Shown: in pieces, positions 1 to 10,800 of the stretch | Numbering within the stretch: the first letter of the stretch is position 1 | Layout: every line of letters begins with the position of its first letter | NCBI GenBank assembly: GCA_021234155.1 | Contig: JAJEKV010000011.1 | Coordinates: forward strand, 18,678,677-18,742,676 | Source of the DNA: Isoetes taiwanensis | Taxonomy: Eukaryota; Streptophyta; Lycopodiopsida; Isoetales; Isoetaceae | Direction: 5' to 3' | Length of the DNA: 64,000 nucleotides | The notes under the pieces: generated by a model | What the model was told of the DNA's origin: nothing | Databases searched by the model: none | The model's input: the letters and a program-made list of their open reading frames with translations, nothing else | Position numbers and translations under genes: made by a program

Positions 1-237
1 CAGTGGCATCCTCAATTGAAACATAAGGCCATCAAAACATGTCTCATTCGAGAATATTTGGAACATGGATCTCTTATACTTCATTACTGTCCCACACACG
101 AACAAGCAGCAGATGGATTTACTAAACCAATCTCAGGCAGTAAATTTACAAAAATAAAGGATATGTTACATGTTACTTCTTTTTCCCCCAGCAGTCCTCG
201 TCATCAGAAGGGTTGTAAGCATTTAACACGTCTATAG
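1..237 (+). pseudogene. Ty1/copia RNase H C-terminal fragment
   Basis: The reading frame is open from the first base and encodes the last part of a copia polyprotein. It shows the family's C-terminal block, with the pattern H..I..CLIREYLEHGSL followed by YCPTHEQAADGFTKPI and a stop at 235-237. In copia elements this block ends the RNase H domain, which removes RNA from the RNA-DNA hybrid during reverse transcription. Everything upstream lies outside the window. No LTR or polypurine tract is evident just downstream, so this is probably a truncated old copy. It is not part of the intact copia element at 7.7-12.6 kb, whose protein ends differently. Confidence 0.8.
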
Positions 238-849
238 CTTAGAGATGATGTCACACTAGAAGACATGGCATATAGAAGCCATAGTCATCCGAGAGTTAAC
301 TTAGTTTTTCTGTTTGAGCATTAGATAGAGCATCTGCAGTTTATTACAGAGGCGAAATGGCCAGGACAATTTCATGAATAGGTTTTCTAATAGTATTTAA
401 AAAATTCTCTCTTTTCATGTCTTTCTAATATGAATTGGTCAAAGAGACACATGTGTCAATAACTGGACATGCAATTTGTATAAAGCAAGTGACTGGGTGA
501 GCAATTCATAAAACTTCCTGATCCATAGCCAACAACAAGGTAGACCTCTTAGAAACTCACAGCAAAGGAATGTAAATAGTCGAGCCCTCTAGCTACTCCA
601 ACAGCAATCTCTAGCCGCTGATGCCAATTCAAATAAGCCCCCGTGCTTCCTTCTTGGAATCCGCACATATGGCTTAAGCTTGTCATTACCATATAGAAAG
701 AAAACATAAAGGTGGTTTCTCACTTATTAGGCAGTCGTGCAAATTTCCATTTTTCGTAAATTCGTACACAAGGATCTGCATGTATGCCAAGAATTAGATT
801 ATGATTCCATCACAAAACATAATTTTACTGCACTCAATTCCGTCACAGT
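238..849. other. Non-coding stretch, no gene seen
   Basis: AT-rich sequence between the copia fragment and the kinase relic. I see no open frame with a recognisable product, no repeat and no RNA gene. It may hold the decayed 3' end of the copia relic. Confidence 0.5.
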
Positions 850-1135
850 AGCTCTTTAATGATGATCACCTGTTGCCCATCTGCATGACAAAAGCCTTGA
901 AGACGAACGAGATGCCTGTGATGAAGTCTGCCCAACAGTGCTATTTCATTTCTAAATTCTGTGCTGCCTTGTTTGCTATTAGGAGAGGCCTTTTTTATCG
1001 CAACTAGCGTTCCATCTTCAAGGCAGCCAGAATATACTTTGCCAACCCTCTAGAACCAATTACATTGGCCGCACTGAAGTTTCCAGTTACCTTTGAGATC
1101 TCTTCTAGACTGAATCTCGTTATTTCGGTGGCGTT
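850..1135 (-). pseudogene. Receptor-like protein kinase fragment (N-lobe)
   Basis: The minus strand encodes the start of a plant receptor-like kinase domain in two frames. The first part reads TRFSLEEISKVTGNFSAANV, which is the juxtamembrane entry of many RLKs. After a frameshift it continues with VYSGCLEDGTLVAIKKASPN, carrying the VAIK lysine that binds ATP, and then FRNEIALLGRLHHRHLVRL, the alpha-C helix with its glutamate. The glycine-rich loop is damaged at the shift and homology stops near 850, before the catalytic loop. It is therefore a non-functional scrap of an RLK gene; the subfamily cannot be fixed from so short a piece. Confidence 0.7.
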
Positions 1136-1377
1136 TTCCCACCTAAGAAGCGTTCTGCTGCCTAACAAAAATAACTCAAAGCAGTATGGTAAATAACTGC
1201 CATGCTATCCAGAGGAAAATGCTTGGAAGAAGAAGGGTCGAGCTGCGCCATAGCCACGCCTGCGAAGGAATAGGGCTGGATGACCGAGAGTTTACAGGCA
1301 GCATCCAGTTTGGAGCAGTCACCAGCATATGCTAGGCATATGCCGGCATATACCTGGATATGCCTACATACCCACAT

Positions 1378-1443
1378 AAACGAGGGTTTGCCCCCTAGGG
1401 GCAACCCAATAAACGAGGGTTTGCCCCCCTAGGGGCAACCCAA
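1378..1443. repeat. Two tandem 33-bp units with an internal inverted repeat
   Basis: Two adjacent copies of a 33-bp unit, 1378-1410 and 1411-1443, differ by about one base. Each contains an inverted repeat around CTAG (GGTTTGCCCC against GGGGCAACC). The 50 bp before it are rich in CATATGCC-like words. No function is evident. Confidence 0.7.
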
Positions 1444-1751
1444 AAAAAACTAGAGAGTCTGTAAATCTACTGTCCACATAATCGCAATGCATATGCATTT
1501 TCCATTCATAATCTCTCTTATCTCTCTTATCTGTTTGAATAATGGAGAACTTTGAAACAAAATCGTGTAGATCAAATCTCGGATTAAAATGTCAGGCATA
1601 TTCGGATGTTTGAATGCAAACGGAAACACAAACAAATGTAGAATGAACGAGAACACAATTGTAGCACTGTCAAAAATCCTTAATCAACATGCTATGGAAT
1701 ATTGTCTGAGATCAAACAGAAAGAAAGGCACCAACCTGGGTTACACTGGCT

Positions 1752-4433
1752 ATGGCGATTGCAGAAATCCGAGTACCCTTCGCTTGTTTAGCACCAAGAA
1801 TAGCTTATCGCTGGCCAGACATAACGTTGTGTGCATCTCGATTTCTCAAGCGACCCCCAATTCTTTCTTCTGTACTGTTAGTTGTAGTTGGCCCTCCTCT
1901 TTCCAGGGCTAGATGTAGTGTAGACGAGACTGCCGAAGATCCCCTTGTCCAAGTTGAAACCTTACAAGTTCCATCGAATTTGGCTACTCCTTTGGCCGCA
2001 TCTCAGGTATTTTTTCTTGCTCATCTTCTTAGGATAACTTCCAATACCCTAAACAACATATTCCCTAACGGCACGGTGTATCACAGTTATCCCCAGCCAT
2101 GTTTGACAGCCATTATAATAAGTGTAACCTCACTCCCATCTTTGACCCACTTGTTTTTAGAATGCTAGTTGATCTGAGATTGGTAAATATGTTTTATGAA
2201 TGGAAGTGCTATACGGTTGGATGTAGAAAATGTAAAAAGCTTGCAATTTGAGATAATTAGTTCATCTGCACTTGCTCTACTGTCTGATGCTGGATGTTCA
2301 TTTAGCACCAGCATGTCAAAGGAAGCATTGTGCTTCCTCACAAGAATTTCTCAGGTGCAGATAGCTGGTACATTAGTAATGCTCATCTATTGTAAGAAAT
2401 CTGCTCAATCTTTTAAAGCTAAATCACTATCAAAAGAGGTATTTTGGAAGCGTAATACATTTGGGGCATACATATTCTGTATTGAAGGACCCACCCTGTG
2501 ATGTCATACTTGATCCGTCCACAATTTCGTCATTGCTGAGGCAATGTGATTATAAAAGAACTCTATCAGATGGGAGATGTGTCCATAAATATATATTGGA
2601 TTTTGAATTAGGTGGTAATACATTCTTAGGAAATCTTCTGATACAAATGTACGGTAAGCGTGGAGCTGCCAGAAAAGAATCCATATTCATGGAATCATGA
2701 TGTCTTCGCATATCCAAACTGGGAAGATTAATGATCAGATTTTCAATCAACTTCCGCAGCAGGATGTTTTTTCTTCCAAGGTAATCATTTCAGCTTATGC
2801 ACACATGGGCAGCTGGATGAAGCTCAGGCTCTTTTCCATCAGATGTAGGAAACGGTCTCATGGAATACAATGATTGCTGCTTACTCTAAGCATGGGAAAA
2901 TTGGAAAGGCTGTTAGGTTGTTCCAGAAAATACCTGTAAGGTTGTTTCCTGGAACATAATGCTTGCTGCCTATCCTCAGGATGCAAAGTAGTCAGATAGA
3001 CAAGGCTTTTCAATTGTTTCAACAATTGCCCAAAAAAACTGTTGTATCTTGGTCTATCATGGTTTTAGGTTTTGCTTAACCATGGAAATCTTATACAAGT
3101 ACTCGATGTATTTTGGCAAATGCCTGATCAGGATATGGTCTCTTGTACTGCTATGATAGTAGCAGCATGTAACCAAAATTACCAGTTTAGACAGGCTACA
3201 GAGCTTTTCCAGCAAATGAATGTCGAGGGCATCAAAGCAGGAATTGAGACGTATGTGAGTATTATAAGTGCATGTGCTATTCCAGCAGATCGGGCCGAAG
3301 GAAAACGTATTCGCACAAACATATTAGGCAATGAAGTCCAATTTGATATTATGCTTAGAGGTGCACTTTTTGTTATGTATGCCAAATGTGGTAGCTTAGT
3401 CAATGCAGTGGCCTTATTTGATGGTTTGACTGAGCACGGTGTCTCTTCTTGGAGTGCCATAATTGCAGCTTTTGTTGAATATGGGCATGGGCATGGATTG
3501 AAATTTTTTGAAATTACTAAACAAATGCTATTGGAGGCTCTTCTCTTATCAGTGTTCTTGCTGTGTTTAGCCATGGTGGCATGGTGTATGAAGAATGCCA
3601 CTGTTTCATCTCCATTAGCCAATGTCTTTGTTTTCCACTGGCCTTGAAGCATTTTACTTGTAAAATTGATCTGCTTGGGCCAGTTAGGATGGCTTGATGA
3701 AGCAGAGGATATTATCACTAACATGCCAATTCGATGGGATGTTACATTGTTGGCAACCTTGCTTGCATCATGCAGAATCCACTTAGACGTTCGATGAGGA
3801 AGACGCATTGCAGAGTGTTTGTTGCAAATAGAGCCAGATAACGTCACTGCATATTGTTATCAAATATGTAGGTCACTGCAAAATACTGGAATGAGGGAAG
3901 TTAACAATTGTCCATTTCTTTGTCGCTTGAGACGATTAGCTATTAAAGTTTTCCTTGTGAATATAGATTTCTGGAATGTAAGTACTTCATGTTATAAGCA
4001 TGCAACACTTAGATATGAAACATCTCTTACGCCTGTTTTTGGGATTGGAATGTTTGTGCTCACACATCGTTTTTTTTGTGTAAAAGTATTGCATTGTTGC
4101 TTGGCCTTGTCTATTAACTTATTTGCTTTGTCCAAATGTGGCTTTTAAATTTAGGAAGCCGAATGGTTAAGAGAAGCTTTGCATGATTGGCTAGACAATG
4201 AATACTGTCCAGAGCCAGCCAATGAGGAAATCAGCAGGAGATGCGCAGCTGTGTATTATCGATGTCTGGTCGAAAAACAAGTTGATGTTGCTGATATTCT
4301 AATGAGAATGATAGAAGATTTGGAGAACTTTTCATTTAGAGAAAGTTTTCATGGTGCTTTTTCTTCAGCCAATGCTGCAGTAGACCTTATTGTGAAACGT
4401 ACAGAATCTAATTCTAATTCTTATAAAGCTTAA
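1752..4433 (+). CDS. Conserved plastid-type protein, two exons (177 aa)
   Basis: Exon 1 is 1752-2006 and ends at a GT donor (CTCAG/GTATTT). Exon 2 is 4155-4433 after the acceptor AAATTTAG. Both junctions are phase 0 and join a continuous 177-residue frame. Exon 1 encodes a basic, Ser/Arg-rich leader followed by a hydrophobic run (PILSSVLLVVVGPPLSRA), which fits a plastid or thylakoid-lumen transit sequence. Exon 2 encodes the conserved domain with WLREALHDWLDNEYCPEPAN and ESFHGAFSSANAAVDLIV. I recognise this domain from uncharacterised plant chloroplast proteins but know no function for it. The 2.1-kb intron holds a broken PPR gene. The gene converges on the minus-strand gene ending at 4859. 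The start is the first ATG of the frame carrying the leader. Confidence 0.65.
2476..3890 (+). pseudogene. PLS-type pentatricopeptide repeat (PPR) pseudogene
   Basis: Successive fragments in different frames give a recognisable PPR protein. An N-terminal part reads SLLRQCDYKRTLSDGRCVHK then GNLLIQMYGKRGA. The middle, at 3072-3640, has repeats such as DMVSCTAMIVAACNQN, FVMYAKCGSLVNAVALFDGL and SSWSAIIAAFVEYGHG. The end, at 3640-3890, has IDLLGQLGWLDEAEDIITNM and TLLASCRIHLDV, the usual last L2/S2 and E-type region. At least four frameshifts and a stop near 3795 break it. PPR proteins bind organellar RNA for editing or processing; this copy cannot. It lies wholly inside the intron of the plastid-type gene and on the same strand, so it is either an insertion or a fused neighbour. 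Confidence 0.8.
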
Positions 4434-4858
4434 ACATATGTAATCTTTTACATTGCAGCATCCTCTTGAATATCCATTATAAGGAAGTCTTAGAAGCAAA
4501 TAGTTGTAGCTTATGAATATTAATAATGACACAGTTATGTGTAGAATAGAATCTTGTCCACATGCTTTGGCTGAAGGCGATCATTTGCTTCTTCATGGAT
4601 TTGATACCACTAGTTTAGAGATAATGTGTTTTAAAACTACGAGACAGATATTTATGCCTCGATTTGCAAAAATGTACATCTTGTGGAATGGAGGAACTTT
4701 GCATATCTCATACAGAAATGTAAAACTCAATCATGGTGGTTTCTGATCTTATGGCTGAGTCGAATGTACAGCTCCGTTTAAAGTTAAGGCATGATGTCAT
4801 GTAGTTTACTCCTCCATCGTTATGCAGTACTTGTCAATAATATTTTGTATTGATAATT
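4434..4858. other. Intergenic gap between two convergent genes
   Basis: AT-rich DNA that should hold the two 3' UTRs of the genes ending at 4433 (+) and 4859 (-). A 77-codon frame at 4513-4746 has no recognisable homology and I do not call it. Confidence 0.5.
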
Positions 4859-7800
4859 TCAAGCTCTGGATGTGCATATTGTTAAGAACTCTAGCACATC
4901 TGAAAATTTCACAGCAGTAAATGGAATAAACCAGCAGCAAGCATTTAAGGATATCTTATCTTCTTCCATCGGGTTGTTTAACATCAGCAGCGTATTGTTA
5001 CTGACCAATGCCTTTACAAACAGGTCTTTGGCCTCCTCTTGCTTTTTCTTGAGCATTTTGCACATCTGTGTCAATGCAGGCATATGCCAAACTATCAGAG
5101 AAGTTACGATTTACAAAAGCTGTGAGATTGTGATATTACTTCCTCCAGATCTTTGCTATATTTGTCTGCCTTCTCAATTATTTCATTGTTCTCAATTATG
5201 TCATCTAGGTTGCTCGGCCTTCTTTCCATCAACAGTGAGGGTGAAAACGTCTTGGCAAACTGAAAGAATATGCAAACCATTCAATACATTGTGTATTTCA
5301 CAGATTATTGGAAGTATCTATTTACCTCAGATATAGTTGCATTAGGTTGTGGATTCTTCGAGTCTCGCATCAAAGCTGATCCCTGCCCAAGTTGAATCCT
5401 TTCTCCAGGAGATTGTCCTGCACTCTCAAATTCAAAGGCTTGTCTGCTTTCTACCCTGTGAAGCTTCATAATCAGTAACAAAAGTTCGTTTCGTGGGGTA
5501 TTCACATATTACATGCAGCTACCTGAGTGCATTCTCTGTCGTGATTTTAGCAAGAACATTCATTCCCATAGCTCCCCTTATCTTTTTACTTGGGGTTAAA
5601 TTGTTATTCATATGAAGAAGCTTGCAAAAGAATTCAAATAAGTTCAGCCAAAAGGTGATAAGAATTTATGAGAGTTTTGTTGTCATATGACAGCAGATTA
5701 ATTACAACCTCTGATGGCTTCCTTTTGTGAGATGTTGTACGAGTTGCTGGATTAGCACCTCTGAGACTAGAAACTACTTGCACTTTTTTTCCAGCACTAG
5801 CATGCTTTAGATTCGCAGCCATAGATGCACCTAACAGCCCTTGGCTGGTTTGCTTCAAAATTGGCTGTAATTTGTCCTTCTTCATGGAAAGCCTGAATGC
5901 GATATTGAAATCCATGTAAGGCAAATTTCAAAAGGTGTTTGGCATATCAATTCTTACTGAGTAACATTGACAGATTTCACATTGACCTGATGATTGATAT
6001 TTGTCTTGATCACCTGGAGGGGTGATCGAAGTATATTAATTTGGGCCTTTGAATATGGTGTAACTGCTTTAGTCTGAGCAAGCTTTGGTGACAAAATATT
6101 TTCTCCAGAGTGCTGCTTGTTCCCGTGACTTGATTTTGTAGATAGAGAGGGTTTGGAGGGTCGTTTTGGTAAGCTTTGGGAACTTTTGGATGAACTGCAA
6201 GAATTTGTTATGGTTAACCTTTGCTTTAAATGAAAAACTTCCCTGCTATCCAACACTTAAGTCCTAATGGTAATAGAAGCCATAGAGTGGAATCAGAGAA
6301 AAACTGACCGCAAGTCAGATGGTTGTGAGGTTGCTAACAAAGGCGACATTGGAAGCTCAGGATGAGAGTTAAAAGCATTGTTCCCTCCTTCATCCCTATC
6401 ATGGCAATATAAGAACCTTACAAACACAACATAATAAAAGTAAGGACAGCAGTTTCAGTTAGCAACATGGTACCTTGTTCCTAATCCATTCTGTAAATCC
6501 TGGACAATGTTCTCACCACAGTCTGGGACTATCTTGTCTCGTCATCTCGGAACTCAACAATAATTTTCTCACCATTGTCTAGGTTTTGGTTAAGAGCAAT
6601 GTCCTCATCCAGCTTCTGTTTACCTTGCTCTACTGTTGGCTCTGCAGCATCTTCATGAAGTTCATCCCCTTGTTCTACTCTTGTTTCTGAACCTGCATAC
6701 CTTTGTGTCTGGAGCTGATCATTTGTTGTTTCTTCCACTAAGGTAGGTGTGGATTTAAGATCTTCACTTTCAGGACCAACAGTATCAAGGCAACTATTCT
6801 CTTTGGCTTTTGAATCTTCCACATGATGGTCTTCTTTCTCAGCGGGCTCTGCTCTAAATGAGAATTCTGCTTCATCTACGCATCTCAATTTTATATCTAT
6901 GTTAGCATTTTCAGATTTCTGAGACAAGACCCTGGCAGAAAGTATATGCATCTTTTCCGAAAATCCAGAGATAGAACACTCCTCTCTGGTTTTTGACTTT
7001 GGCCCAGATGCATCGCTTTTATCTAGAATGTGAGAAGTTTTCATAGAGAACTTATTCTTGTCGCTAAGAAATGATTTGCCGCTTAATCCAGAACAACTAA
7101 ACTCTTTATTGTCTAATGGCTTTTTAGGAATCTCAACTCGGTCTTTGTTGAAGATTTCTGATTCATCCAATTCAAATGTGCCGAACCTGGCGACGCAAAA
7201 TGTAAAATATTGATAGATTGGGTTTCATATGAAAGAAGCATACATACCTCGAGAATCCGTTGAAATCAAAATCAATATCCATGTTCTCAGGGTTCGGCTT
7301 CCTTTCAGATTTCCCTGGAGACTTGGTCCCTTTCTTTGGAGATTTTGCGACTCCTTTCTTTGGGGAATTCCCCTGCTTTGGAGAATCAAGGCCTGATAGA
7401 TCTATGTCAAACGATGCTAATTTGCTAAATCCTCCATCGAAATCAAAGTCCATATCCCTGCAAGAATTTGATCAGTATGAGAAATTCTCCTGCATTTCAA
7501 TAATCTGCAATTCAAAAGTACAGGAGAAATTACAATTTTGCCAAAGAAAATTTTTTGCTGGAAATGCGAGGCGGGGGCAGTCTTCAAGATCCAATCCGGC
7601 ATCAGAATTTATCTTTCCAGGTTTCCACGAGGTAAGGAAATTGTCTCCGAGGTCATCATCTGTGGTATTTTTTTGTTCAACGATTAAAATGTGCGTAGAG
7701 AAGCGAAATAACAGAACAAAAGTTGATCGTACCTGTTGACAATGGTATAATGTTAGCAAAATATACCTTACTTAGATACATGCCAGAATTAGCAAGGTGT

Positions 7801-10800
7801 GCTATTCTATTAGAAGCTCTACGCGGTGCTCCTATTATCATGGAACTTTGGATGTATCAGTTTCTAAACAGTAAAACAAACCACCTTTCTCTGCACTCTG
7901 AGTATTTTGGTTCTGCATGTCGCTGCTGATATTTATCATGGTATCAGAGCATCGACTCTGAGGACAAATTCACAGGAGAGTGTAACAGATCTGCCATGAA
8001 GATTGAAACGTTAAATCATGTGAACGCTTATTGCTGGTTCCTGAGAGTTCAAACGAAATTGTGTGAAAAGGGACTTTGGGGCATAGTAAACGGTGATGAG
8101 CAGTGGCAGGTGAGAAAGGCAAGGAAGAGGAGGTAAAGATTAAGGAAACAGAAATTGCAAGATGGGTTCAAAAGGACTGGACTGCAAAAAAAGTAGAATT
8201 TTAAGGTATTTAGATGATACATTGATGCCTCAGATTGCTGAAGCTCCATCAGCTAAGGTGGCTTGGGATGAACTTCAAAAGGCATACAGGAGAAAGCATT
8301 TTTCAAATCAAGCAAACCTGTATGCAGTTGTATTCACTACTAAGCTTAAAGATGGGATGAGCATGGAGGAGTACATTGGAATAATAAGGCAAGCCTCAAA
8401 GCAGTTGCAAGGAATGAATAAAGGGCTTGATGAAGATCTCGTTGTAGGAGCTTTGCTCCTTGGTTTGCCCAGTTCATACAATAATGTTAAGAACATTGTT
8501 GGGTCAGTGGAGACAGTTGAGTTAGAATGGGCATGTCAACAGCTCCTTTTGGAGGAGAAGAATCAAAAGGGTTTCAGGAAATCATCATCTAGGGAGGTCC
8601 AAGCTTTGCTTAGTGGCAGAGAAGAAACGAGAAAATGTTTTAATTGCAATAAAATAGGTCACTTGGCCAAAGACTGCCCTGAACCAGACAGAAGAAAGAA
8701 GAGAGGGGCGGAAAGAAAAAGAGATGATGATTTTAAGAAGAGAGGAGCAAAAGCCCATAAAGCTTCTAAGGTTGTGAAACATGAGATGTCTGATTCTTCT
8801 GTTGCTTCTGAAAATAGCTCTGAAAGTGATGATTCGTTTGTCTCATCTGGGAAGGCATTCGTTTGTATCAGAGAAGGATCATGTAGTGCAAGCAAAGATA
8901 AAAAGCATGTAAGTAAAAATTTCTTGATGATTGTACTCACCTCTTTAAGTATTCTGCTTACTGTTTTGAAGTATGGAATTATGAAGTTTGCATCCAAAGT
9001 GAGTGTGTGGTTTCAAGATTGCTATGAGGAAGCGGAATTTGAAAAGATTGCAAGATGTTTTTTGGCACAAACACCTCATGGAGTTTGGTATTTAGACTCA
9101 GGAGCAACAGATCATATGACTTCACAAGGGGATTTGTTCATTGACTATCATCCTGTCAAACAGAGCAAAGTAAAGATTGGAAAAGGAAATCTTAATGTAG
9201 CAGGTGTTGGGACAATTAAACTTGAAATTCCATGTGGAGAAATTAAGTTTAAAAGGACTCTTCATGTCCCTGAACTTGAAGCGAATTTACTGTCTATTTC
9301 TAAATTGGATGATGCTAAGTTGTTGGCAAACTTTGGATATGGGAAATGCATTGTAAAGGACAGATCAGGGAACATGCTTGCCCTTGGAGATAGAGATGGA
9401 GGCTTATACAGGTTGAGTTGGTCTCAAAAGGCTGCCCTACGTGCTAGCACATTGGATCAAAGCCAGTTGTGGCATGAGAGATTAGGCCATCCTAATTACC
9501 CATTGATGAAAGAGATGTATAAGCATAAATTGGTAGATGGTTTACCAAAGATTGAGGCTCCTGATAAGTTGTGTGAAGGGTGCATGTTGGGGAAAATGCA
9601 CAGGAAGCGGTTTCCCAAAGGAGGAGCACATCGAGCAGAAAAGTGCCTTCAAATTGTGCACATGGATGTATGGGGAAAAGCTAAATTTGCATCAATTGGA
9701 GGCCACTGGTATTTCCTTTTGATTGTTGATGATTTCAGCAGGAAACTATGGGTTTATTTCCTTAAGCGTAAGTCTGAAGTATTTGGATATTTTGTCCAAT
9801 GGAAAGCCTTGGTTGAAAACCAAACTGATTTGAAGCTTAAGCAAATCCGTACTGATCAGGGAGGAGAATTTGTGAATGGGAAGTTTGATGCCTTATGTAA
9901 AGAACATGGAATCAAACATGAAAGTCAGTTGCACATGAGCATCAACAAAACGGAGTTGTTGAGCGAAAGAACAGGACAATTTTGGAATGTGCCAGGGCCA
10001 TGCTATTTGGAAATTATATTGATCCTTCTTTTTGGGGAGAAGCTGTGCACACTGCATGCTATTTGTTGAACAGGTTGCCAACTAAAGCTACTGCCAATGT
10101 TGTGCCAGAGCATTTATGGACAGGAAGAAAACCCGAGATTGTGGATATGAAGGTTTTTGGGTGTAATGCATTTGCTCATGCTAAACGTAATAAATTGTCT
10201 AACAAAGCTTTGCCATGCATGTTTGTTGGGTATTCTGAAGAAATAAAAGGGTATAGGCTCTATTTCCCTTCTACTAGAAAGGTGATTATAAGAAGAAGCG
10301 TGACCTTTGATGAAAACAATTTTAATTTTGGTAAAGGGATTGGGCCAAAGGTCTATGATCTGAGTCATGATTCTGGATCAGATAGTGATTCTGATTCTTG
10401 TGATGAGCATGTTGAAGCACATGATGTTGCGGATGAAGAATTTGAAATCCCATCAGAACCTGAAGACAGCGATGGTGAGTTGGATGATTTGAGTCCTAGT
10501 GACAATCTTGCTCAGGATGGATTGAGGCGATCAGCAAGAACCCGGCGCATAACTCATCGCATGCAGGAGTATCTTAATTCTAAACGAGGTAAGACCTCTG
10601 GGTATATTGCTTTTAATAACAATGTGTTACCAGATGAACCTAAAGAGTATGCAATGGCTATGAATAGTAGCAACAAAGATGCTTAGAAGGCAGCCACGCA
10701 GGAGGAATATTAGTCATTGCTTGACAAATACACTTGGGAATTGACAGAGTTACCAAAAGGGAAAAGAGCAGTGAATTCTAAGTGGATTTATAAGATAAAG

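Noticed and set aside
4513-4746. 77-codon plus-strand frame
   Set aside because: Lies where a 3' UTR is expected, with no family resemblance or splice sites.
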